Shown piece after piece: positions 1 to 5,645 of a stretch of DNA of 28,086 bases (position 1 is its first letter; every line of letters begins with the position of its first letter). A program made the position numbers and the translations under genes. Origin of the DNA: an uncultured Clostridia bacterium (GTDB lineage Bacteria; Bacillota_A; Clostridia; TANB77; CAG-508). The stretch covers positions 1 through 28,086 of the forward strand of contig CALXZR010000094.1 of assembly GCA_944393295.1 (NCBI GenBank). Direction: 5' to 3'. The notes under the pieces were generated by a model, which ran no database searches, was not told where the DNA came from, and worked only from the letters and a program-made list of their open reading frames with translations.

Positions 1-258
1 ATAAAATTTATCAACAACTGTGACAACACCCAACTAGTTTTATTACTTGTAACCTTGCACGAAATGAAAGTTCAAAGACTTATCTAACTAATTACCAATT
101 AATAATAAAACTGTGGCAATATTCTATCTGAAGTAGTTAAACTACAAGGAGGAATAAGAGTCCACAGTGTTAATAGTAAAAATTATATCACGAAAGTGAC
201 ATAATATAAAGTTTTTTGAGGGTACTTTAAACCCTAAATATATTATACAAGGAGAAAA
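1..258. other. Gene-free leader upstream of dprA with possible structured RNA
   Basis: No recognisable gene. Frame 1 is open from the window edge to a TAA at 85-87 (28 codons) but resembles no family I know, so it may be either the tail of an upstream gene or noncoding. Several inverted repeats are visible: ACTGTGG 110-116 with CCACAGT 162-168; nested TATTC 120-124 with GAATA 152-156; GTAGT 133-137 with ACTAC 141-145; TCAC-GAAA-GTGA at 188-199, which has a GNRA tetraloop; and AGGGT 219-223 with ACCCT 231-235. The dprA ribosome-binding site AAGGAG follows. I could not match this to a known riboswitch or RNA family by eye. Confidence 0.4.
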
Positions 259-1122
259 ATGAAAATAAATAAAATAGAGATAAATTCAAAAGAATATCCA
301 AAAAGTTTATTAAATATAAGTAATCCGCCAAAAATATTGTATGCCTTAGGAAATATAGAATTACTATATAAACCTTCAATTGCAATTGTTGGAAGTAGAA
401 AGATTTCAGATTATGGAATAAAAAATTGTAGATATTTTGCAAAAGGGTTAGCTATTAGAAATATACCAATTGTTAGCGGAATGGCAATTGGATCAGACAG
501 TATAGCACATTTAGAGGCAATAAAATTAAATGCACCTACTATAGCTGTTTTAGGAACAGGATTTAATAATGTTTTTCCAAAAGAAAATATACCACTTATG
601 CACAGTATAATAGAAAAAAATGGATTAATATTAACAGAATGTGAACCAGATGTGGATTTTAACTCTAAAAACTTTCCAAAAAGAAATAGGATTATAAGTG
701 GTTTAGCATTAGGTGTTTTAGTAATTGAAGCAGCATATAGAAGTGGAACTTCAATCACTGTGAATTTTGCAAAAAAACAGGGTAAAAAAGTATTTGCTGT
801 TCCAGGAAGATTAGATTTAAAAAATGGAATAGGTGTAAATAATTTTATAAAAAATGGGGCTCAAATGGTTACGTGCGTAGAAGATATAATTAATTATTTT
901 TTTGAATTCAAAAGCAAAGTTTTACCGGAAGACAAAAAAACTATTCCAAAAGTCAAAAATAATTATTCTGAAATATTATCCCTATTAGAAGAAGAAAAAA
1001 ATATAGAAGAACTTATGTGGATAACTAAAAAAAGTAGAAATGAATTATTAAAAATATTAGTTAATTTGCAAAGCAAAGGATTAATAAAACAAGAATTTGG
1101 ACAAGGATATAAATTAATATAA
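259..1122 (+). CDS. dprA: DNA-processing protein DprA (Smf)
   Basis: DprA binds incoming single-stranded DNA during natural transformation and loads RecA on it; it is also widespread in bacteria not known to be competent. The 287-residue product has the Rossmann-like core with VGSR at residues 44-47, SGMAIGSD at 73-80 (families usually have SGLARGID, so the glycine-aspartate region is slightly altered), GTG at 99-101, FPKRNRIISGL at 139-149 and the segment EAAYRSGTS at 157-165. Residues about 235-287 form the C-terminal winged-helix domain. The N-terminal SAM domain of longer homologues is absent, as in B. subtilis DprA. The ATG has an AAGGAG ribosome-binding site 5 nt upstream. It is the first gene of a same-strand run (dprA, DHH protein, yraN); the 63-bp gap to the next gene contains a TATATT -10-like element. 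Confidence 0.95.
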   Translation: MKINKIEINSKEYPKSLLNISNPPKILYALGNIELLYKPSIAIVGSRKISDYGIKNCRYFAKGLAIRNIPIVSGMAIGSDSIAHLEAIKLNAPTIAVLGTGFNNVFPKENIPLMHSIIEKNGLILTECEPDVDFNSKNFPKRNRIISGLALGVLVIEAAYRSGTSITVNFAKKQGKKVFAVPGRLDLKNGIGVNNFIKNGAQMVTCVEDIINYFFEFKSKVLPEDKKTIPKVKNNYSEILSLLEEEKNIEELMWITKKSRNELLKILVNLQSKGLIKQEFGQGYKLI

Positions 1123-1185
1123 ATAATAGAATTAAATTTGTAAATATGTTATATTAATATTAACTAAATTAAAGGAGTATAAAAT

Positions 1186-2103
1186 ATGAAAAAAATTGTG
1201 ACATCATATTATGGACCAGATTTAGATGGAGTTGCTTGTATGTTTGCATATACAGAATATTTAAGAAAAAAAGGAGAAGAAGCAGATTATTTTATAGGTG
1301 GAACACCAAAAAAAGAAGTTAATATAGTTTGCAAAATGTTTAACATAAAGTTGCATAGCTTAAAAAAATGGGAGAAAAATGATGGAGTTATACTTGTAGA
1401 TCTTAATAATGTTAATAGGCTAAAATTTATTAAGCCCGAAGAAGTGGTGGAGATAATTGATCATCATGTAAAAACAGAAAATTGCAATTTATGTATTAAC
1501 GCTAAGGTTCAGATAGAATTATTAGGTGCTGCAGCTACACTAGTTGCTGAAAGATTTAAAAATGAAAATATAGAAATCTCTAGGGATTCTGCTATATTAT
1601 TGTATTATGCAATAATATCAAATAGTATAAATTTAAAGGCTAAAATAACTAAAGAAAAAGATTTCGAAATAACCAAATGGCTAAAAAGTAAATGTAATGA
1701 AATAGTAGAAGAAAAAATAAGTTGTATTTTTAAAGAAAAATCAGTAATAACAGATGAAAATCTAAGAGATGAAATGGAAGCAAAATTTGTATTAAAATAT
1801 AAAGATAAGAGTATTATTGTTGCTCAATTAGAAATTACTGACTTAGAAAAATTCTTAGATGAAAAAGAAGAAAAAATAAGGAGAATATTAAAGCAAATAA
1901 AAAATGAAGAAAATTTAGATTATATATGTATAGATTGTATAGATATTTTAAAGGGATTTAATATTATATTAACGATTGATACTGAAACTGAGGAATTTTT
2001 AAATAAAATATTTGGATATAATTTTAAAAATGGAAGATGTAAATTAGAAGAATTAATATCCAGAAAAGATATAACTAATGCTTTAAGATTAAAAAGTATA
2101 TAA
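1186..2103 (+). CDS. DHH-family protein related to manganese-dependent inorganic pyrophosphatase, with altered metal ligands
   Basis: The 305-residue product aligns along its length with family II (PpaC-type) pyrophosphatases: an N-terminal DHH domain with GPDLDG at residues 10-15, VDLN at 71-74, the signature DHH at 92-94, LGAAATLVAE at 113-122 and AIISNS at 142-147, then a DHHA2-like domain ending in SRKD at 292-295, matching the active-site SRKK of PpaC. In PpaC the first motif is GHKNPDTDS and the fourth is AIISDT. Here the first-motif histidine is Tyr8 and the fourth-motif aspartate is Asn146, so two metal ligands appear lost. The known family reaction is hydrolysis of pyrophosphate to phosphate; whether this copy does so is doubtful. 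It may act on another phosphoester or be a pseudoenzyme. A good AAAGGAG site precedes the ATG, and yraN follows after 3 nt. Confidence 0.8.
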   Translation: MKKIVTSYYGPDLDGVACMFAYTEYLRKKGEEADYFIGGTPKKEVNIVCKMFNIKLHSLKKWEKNDGVILVDLNNVNRLKFIKPEEVVEIIDHHVKTENCNLCINAKVQIELLGAAATLVAERFKNENIEISRDSAILLYYAIISNSINLKAKITKEKDFEITKWLKSKCNEIVEEKISCIFKEKSVITDENLRDEMEAKFVLKYKDKSIIVAQLEITDLEKFLDEKEEKIRRILKQIKNEENLDYICIDCIDILKGFNIILTIDTETEEFLNKIFGYNFKNGRCKLEELISRKDITNALRLKSI

Positions 2104-2106
2104 ATT

Positions 2107-2469
2107 ATGAATAATAAAAAACTAAATAAAATAAAAGGTAATTATGGAGAAAAAATAGCTTGTAATTTTTTAATTAATAGTGGGTATAACATTTTATGCA
2201 GAAATTATAGAAACCACTTTGGTGAAATAGATATTATTGCTAAATATAAAAACGAAATAATATTTATTGAAGTAAAAACAAGAACTAATAATAATTTTGG
2301 AGAAGGAATTGAAGCAATAGATAGATATAAACAAAAACATATTATAAATACAGCTAAATTTTATATTTTTCAAAGACATTTAGAAAGTTATTCAATAAGA
2401 TTTGATGCAATTCAAATAATGAAAGATAAAACTCATATAAAAATAAAACATATAAAACAAATATTTTAA
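2107..2469 (+). CDS. yraN: YraN / UPF0102 family nuclease-like protein
   Basis: A 120-residue member of the UPF0102 (YraN) family, which has a restriction-endonuclease-like fold; its cellular role is not settled. Visible motifs are GNYGEKIA at residues 11-18, GEIDII at 39-44 and FIEVKTR at 53-59, giving the expected acidic and lysine residues (Glu15, Asp42, Glu55, Lys57) of a PD-(D/E)XK site, plus RFD at 98-100. The length is typical of the family. It begins 3 nt after the stop of the preceding gene without a strong Shine-Dalgarno sequence, which suggests translational coupling. Homologues often lie near dprA and comM in Firmicutes, consistent with its place here. Confidence 0.92.
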   Translation: MNNKKLNKIKGNYGEKIACNFLINSGYNILCRNYRNHFGEIDIIAKYKNEIIFIEVKTRTNNNFGEGIEAIDRYKQKHIINTAKFYIFQRHLESYSIRFDAIQIMKDKTHIKIKHIKQIF

Positions 2470-2476
2470 TTTTCTT

Positions 2477-2506
2477 AAGAAAGCACTAAAGGTATTGCTT
2501 TTTTAC
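2477..2506 (+). terminator. Weak intrinsic terminator after yraN
   Basis: AAGAAAGCA at 2477-2485 can pair with TGCTTTTTT at 2496-2504 (one G-U pair), followed by U-rich sequence. The stem is AT-rich with only two G-C pairs, so efficiency is uncertain. It overlaps the -35 element of the next promoter. Confidence 0.5.
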
Positions 2507-2523
2507 TCTCCAATAGTTATAAT
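2495..2523 (+). promoter_or_regulatory. Sigma-A-type promoter for xth
   Basis: TTGCTT at 2495-2500 and a perfect TATAAT at 2518-2523, separated by 17 nt. It lies about 40 nt upstream of the start codon and shares bases with the terminator of the preceding unit. Confidence 0.65.
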
Positions 2524-2561
2524 ACAAGTGTGAATTTATTAGATAGAAGGTGCAAAAGTAA

Positions 2562-3317
2562 GTGAAATTAATTTCTTGGAATGTAAATGGCTTAAGAGCC
2601 GTTTGGAATAAAGGGTTTGAAGATATTTTTAAAAACCTAAATGCAGATATTTTTTGTATTCAAGAAACAAAAATGCAAGAAGGACAATTAAATGTAATGT
2701 TCGATGGCTATAAAGTAATTTTTAATAGTGCTGAAAAGAAGGGATATTCAGGAACAGCTATTTTTAGCAAAATAGATCCAATTAGTATAAGCAAAGGTAT
2801 TGGAGTAGATATACATGATACAGAAGGACGCGTAATAACAGCAGAATTTGAAAATTTTTATTTAGTAAATTGTTATACTCCAAATGCTCAAAGAGAACTA
2901 ACTAGATTAGAATATAGAATGGAATGGGAAGATTGTTTTAGAGAATATTTAAAAAAATTAGATAGTAAAAAGCCAGTAATACTTTGTGGAGATTTAAATG
3001 TTGCACACAAAGAAATAGATTTAAAAAATCCAAAAACCAATAGAGGAAATGCAGGATTTACAGACGAAGAAAGAGAAAAATTTACTAAACTTTTAGAAAG
3101 CGGATTTGTAGATAGTTTTAGATATCTATATCCAAATAAAATAGATTCTTATTCTTGGTGGTCTTATATGGGAAGAGCAAGAGAAAAAAATATTGGATGG
3201 AGAATAGATTATTTTGTTGTATCAGAGAGAGTAAAAAATAAAATAAAAGAAGCAAAAATTCATTCTGATATAATGGGAAGTGATCATTGTCCAGTAGAAT
3301 TAGATATAGAGTTTTAA
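2562..3317 (+). CDS. xth: Exonuclease III-type AP endonuclease
   Basis: This Mg2+-dependent enzyme cuts DNA at abasic sites in base excision repair and often also has 3'-5' exonuclease activity. The 251-residue product carries the complete ExoIII set: SWNVNGLR at residues 5-12 (Asn7), QETK at 34-37 (Glu35), YTPNA at 105-109 (Tyr105), GDLNVAH at 143-149 (Asp144, Asn146), WRIDYF at 213-218 (Asp216) and GSDHCPV at 239-245 (Asp241, His242). Length is typical. The start is GTG with an AGAAGG ribosome-binding site 11 nt upstream; a GTG at 2550 is closed by a stop three codons later, which supports the start given. It has its own promoter, so it is probably transcribed independently of dprA, and the AI-2E gene follows 24 nt later. 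Confidence 0.95.
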   Translation: MKLISWNVNGLRAVWNKGFEDIFKNLNADIFCIQETKMQEGQLNVMFDGYKVIFNSAEKKGYSGTAIFSKIDPISISKGIGVDIHDTEGRVITAEFENFYLVNCYTPNAQRELTRLEYRMEWEDCFREYLKKLDSKKPVILCGDLNVAHKEIDLKNPKTNRGNAGFTDEEREKFTKLLESGFVDSFRYLYPNKIDSYSWWSYMGRAREKNIGWRIDYFVVSERVKNKIKEAKIHSDIMGSDHCPVELDIEF

Positions 3318-3341
3318 ATTAATATGAAAGGAAAGTAACTA

Positions 3342-4508
3342 ATGAAAAACGAGAAAGATTGGAAAAAATGGCTTTTTTGGTTTTCTTTTGCAATTGCAGC
3401 AATATCTGTTTATAAATTGCTGGACAATTTTACAGACATATTAAATATAATTGGAAATTTTATTGATATTTTAAAGCCTTTTATATTAGCAGCTGTACTA
3501 GCATATTTACTATATATACCTTGTAAAAAATTAGAAAATACTTTTAACTCTTCAAAAATAAAATTTTTAAAAAGAAGAAGGAGAGGGCTTAGTGTACTTA
3601 CAGTATATATCATAGTGCTAATAGTAATATTTATTGTAATAAACTTTGTTTTTCCGAGTATTTCAAAAAGTGTAACAGATTTAGCAAATAATATACCAAA
3701 TTACTATACCAGAGCAATTGCTTTTTTAGAAAATTCACCGGAAGGCTCTATTGTAAATAAAATAAATTCTACTGATTTAGTTCAGAATTTAAAAAGTTTA
3801 GATATAGCGGAGATAGTTAAAAATTTAATTAGCTTTGAAAAAATAAATTCTTATATAAAAGGAATATTAGGAGCAACAGGAGTAATATTTGATGCATTTG
3901 TAACTATAGTTGTTTCTATATATTTGCTACTAGAAAGAAAAGATATAAAAAGTTTTATAAAAAATATATGCAAAGCAATTCTTAATGAGAAAACCTACAA
4001 TAAAATAAGAAAATATTATTCAAAAACTAATGGAATTTTTTATAGTTATGTTTCTAGCCAAATACTTGATGCCTTTTTAGTTGGAATAATTGTAGCAATA
4101 ATTATGTCTATTATGAAGATTAAATATGGAGTTGTATTAGGTTTAATGGTAGGAATATTCAATTTAATTCCATATTTTGGAGCTATATTTGGTGTAGGTT
4201 TAGCTGTAATAATTACAATTTTTACAGGAGGTTTTTCAAAAGCTATATGGCTTGCAATAATAACTATAATAGTTCAACAGATAGATGCTAATATTATAAA
4301 TCCTAAAATTCTTGGCTCTTCTTTAAGTTTAAGTCCAATATTAGTAATTTTTGGCGTTACATTAGGAGGTGCATATTTTGGTATTTTAGGAATGTTTTTA
4401 GGAGTTCCTGTTATAGCTTTATTAAAAATAATTATTGTTGATGGAATAGATGAAATTAATGCAGATAAAGAAAAAAAGAAACTAGAAAAAGTAAAAGAAA
4501 GTAAATAA
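3342..4508 (+). CDS. AI-2E family (PerM/YtvI-like) membrane transporter
   Basis: A 388-residue polytopic membrane protein of the AI-2E exporter-like family, whose members are proposed exporters of autoinducers, Na+ or other small solutes; the substrate cannot be told from sequence. Hydrophobic segments lie at about residues 10-26, 43-60, 83-105 and 178-197, and a cluster covers 240-361. Family signatures in the C-terminal half are NLIPYFG at 274-280, a polar DANIINPKI stretch at 315-323, and a glycine-rich segment 342-356. A basic cluster (KRRRR) at 77-81 is probably cytoplasmic, and the tail is highly charged. The ribosome-binding site is GGAAAG. It follows xth closely and ends in a strong terminator shared with the opposing gene. 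Confidence 0.9.
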   Translation: MKNEKDWKKWLFWFSFAIAAISVYKLLDNFTDILNIIGNFIDILKPFILAAVLAYLLYIPCKKLENTFNSSKIKFLKRRRRGLSVLTVYIIVLIVIFIVINFVFPSISKSVTDLANNIPNYYTRAIAFLENSPEGSIVNKINSTDLVQNLKSLDIAEIVKNLISFEKINSYIKGILGATGVIFDAFVTIVVSIYLLLERKDIKSFIKNICKAILNEKTYNKIRKYYSKTNGIFYSYVSSQILDAFLVGIIVAIIMSIMKIKYGVVLGLMVGIFNLIPYFGAIFGVGLAVIITIFTGGFSKAIWLAIITIIVQQIDANIINPKILGSSLSLSPILVIFGVTLGGAYFGILGMFLGVPVIALLKIIIVDGIDEINADKEKKKLEKVKESK

Positions 4509-4521
4509 TCAAGTTTAAATT

Positions 4522-4563
4522 AAAAAGTGCTAAAAGAGTATAAGACTTTTGTTAGCACTTTTT
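4522..4563. terminator. Bidirectional intrinsic terminator between convergent genes
   Basis: AAAAAGTGCTAA at 4522-4533 pairs perfectly over 12 bp with TTAGCACTTTTT at 4552-4563; the loop holds a further AAAAG/CTTTT complement. Both strands have a U tract after the stem, so it can stop transcription of the AI-2E gene and of the minus-strand gene, whose stop codon lies in the 3' arm at 4562-4564. Confidence 0.92.
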
Positions 4564-5158
4564 ATATTATTTTAAAATTATTTAAAAAATCTGTAATAAA
4601 GTTACCATATAAGCTTAAATCATTAAGAGGAAAATCAAAATCGAAAACGTATATATTACTATTTATTTGCATAAAAACTACCTGCAAATAAAAGGCTGTA
4701 TTCTGATTTTTATCTAAATAATGAAAACTATAGGTATTAGCTAGATTATTATTAATAGATATTTCTTTTATATCTGATAAATTAGAGATAGAAGAGAATT
4801 CTTTAATATAAGTTGTCCTATCTGCTTGTATAAGATTTTGCAGACTCCTATCTGAAACTAAATCTAACTTTGAAACAAATATATTTAAATTTTTTTCATT
4901 TCGAAGCTCAAATAAATAATTTGTATAAGTATTATATTGTTTTAGCTCATATTCTTTAGAAACGATAACTTCAGCTTCATTAGAAGTACTAGTAAATTTC
5001 CTATTATTACCTAAATTTTCGCCTAAAACTTGTTTTTCACTATTTATTTTTTGTGAAAAAAACCAAAATGCAATAATTAAGAAAATCAGTATAATAGAAG
5101 CAAGTACTATTAATACTTTTTTTATATTTAATTTAGGATATTTTATTAAATAATTCAT
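4562..5158 (-). CDS. Membrane-anchored protein of unknown function
   Basis: I do not recognise a named family. The 198-residue product has a short basic N-terminus, one hydrophobic segment at about residues 15-35, and an outside domain of roughly 160 residues with alternating beta strands and helices, ending NNFKII. The general look (a YELKQY-type start, later alternating hydrophobic strands and a final amphipathic helix) resembles PsbP/DcrB-like domains, but this is only an impression. The start was placed at the ATG at 5158 because GGAG lies 6 nt upstream; an in-frame TTG at 5170 overlaps that ribosome-binding site and is unlikely. It is convergent with the AI-2E gene and divergent from rpoB. 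Confidence 0.75.
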   Translation of the reverse strand: MNYLIKYPKLNIKKVLIVLASIILIFLIIAFWFFSQKINSEKQVLGENLGNNRKFTSTSNEAEVIVSKEYELKQYNTYTNYLFELRNEKNLNIFVSKLDLVSDRSLQNLIQADRTTYIKEFSSISNLSDIKEISINNNLANTYSFHYLDKNQNTAFYLQVVFMQINSNIYVFDFDFPLNDLSLYGNFITDFLNNFKII

Positions 5159-5194
5159 TATAAACTCCAAAAAATATATTCTAATTATTTATAT

Positions 5195-5223
5195 ATAATA
5201 ATACAAAAATAGAAAAATCGCAA
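5195..5223 (-). promoter_or_regulatory. Possible promoter for the minus-strand membrane protein
   Basis: Read on the minus strand: TTGCGA at 5223-5218 and TATTAT at 5200-5195 with a 17-nt spacer, giving a leader of about 30 nt before the ATG at 5158. The surrounding DNA is so AT-rich that chance matches are possible. Confidence 0.45.
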
Positions 5224-5242
5224 CTAAAATAAAAAATGAAAA

Positions 5243-5274
5243 TTTAATTAAATTGTAATATTTTAATTAAATTG
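5243..5274. repeat. 13-bp direct repeat with palindromic core between divergent promoters
   Basis: TTTAATTAAATTG occurs twice, at 5243-5255 and 5262-5274, starting 19 bp apart. Each copy contains the palindrome TTTAATTAAA. The pair sits between the putative minus-strand promoter and the rpoB promoter, where a regulator could affect both. AT-rich context lowers its significance. Confidence 0.6.
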
Positions 5275-5337
5275 ATAAAAATTAGTCATGAAAATATTAA
5301 AAAGTTAAAATTCCCTAAGGAAATTTTAATAAAAAGC

Positions 5338-5367
5338 TTGACTATGGTTGCCAAAATATGTTATATT
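5338..5367 (+). promoter_or_regulatory. Promoter for rpoBC
   Basis: TTGACT at 5338-5343 and TATATT at 5362-5367 (18-nt spacer; TTATAT one base earlier gives 17). Just upstream is an imperfect inverted repeat, AAAATTCC 5307-5314 with GGAAATTTT 5319-5327. Initiation would be near 5374, leaving a 5' leader of about 270 nt before rpoB. Confidence 0.7.
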
Positions 5368-5373
5368 AATATA

Positions 5374-5645
5374 GCATAAATACGTTTATAAGAAATATTA
5401 GAGGGATAAAGGTAGACAAAAATTAATTTTTTGATTTAAACTACCTTTATTGTATTTCTAAAGTACTTATAGGAAGTGCTATATAAATTTTAGTAAAGAG
5501 GAATTGACTAGAAGAGGAACTATTAAAAAAATCTATTTTTTGGCAGGGATAAATTTTTTTAGTAACAACCTTTTAGGACAAGAGGGACTTTACTTAAAAT
5601 GAAATATATTAAGCCTGCTAAATTTATTTAAAAGGGTGGTTTGTT
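5374..5645 (+). promoter_or_regulatory. Long structured 5' leader of rpoB
   Basis: Visible structure: a perfect 10-bp stem ATAAAGGTAG 5406-5415 with CTACCTTTAT 5441-5450, extended across a small internal loop by AGAAATA 5391-5397 with TATTTCT 5453-5459; a second hairpin AGTACTT 5462-5468 with AAGTGCT 5474-5480 (one G-U); and a long-range pairing TGGCAGG 5541-5547 with CCTGCTA 5614-5620. AGAGG-type motifs recur at 5400, 5497, 5513 and 5581. No hairpin is followed by a clear U tract, so classical termination is not evident. The rpoB ribosome-binding site AAAGGGTGG is at 5631-5639. Confidence 0.6.
5599..5631 (+). CDS. Possible 10-residue leader peptide upstream of rpoB
   Basis: ATG at 5599 opens a short frame reading [10 protein letters not shown] and stopping at TAA 5629-5631, whose last base begins the rpoB ribosome-binding site and which is 14 nt from the rpoB start. 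It is preceded by GAGGG and the bases TACTTAAA directly before the ATG, the same arrangement seen in front of the nrdD and rpoC starts. Codons 5-7 fall in a long-range pairing with 5541-5547. It is out of frame with rpoB. Translation is inferred, not shown. Confidence 0.4.
   Translation: MKYIKPAKFI

Noticed and set aside
1..84. Open frame to the left edge as the end of a known gene such as comM
   Set aside because: The 28 residues do not resemble the C-terminus of any gene I know to lie before dprA; too short to call.
1133..1160. Promoter before the DHH gene, sharing AAATATGTTATATTAATAT with the rpoB promoter
   Set aside because: The -10-like part is good and the 19-bp match to the rpoB promoter region is notable, but no -35 is present at a suitable distance, so it is not listed as a promoter.
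5631..5645. AGGGTGG before rpoB as the conserved part of a T-box antiterminator
   Set aside because: The rest of the T-box (TACCGCG), a specifier loop and a following terminator are missing, and rpoB is not a T-box gene; it is simply the ribosome-binding site.
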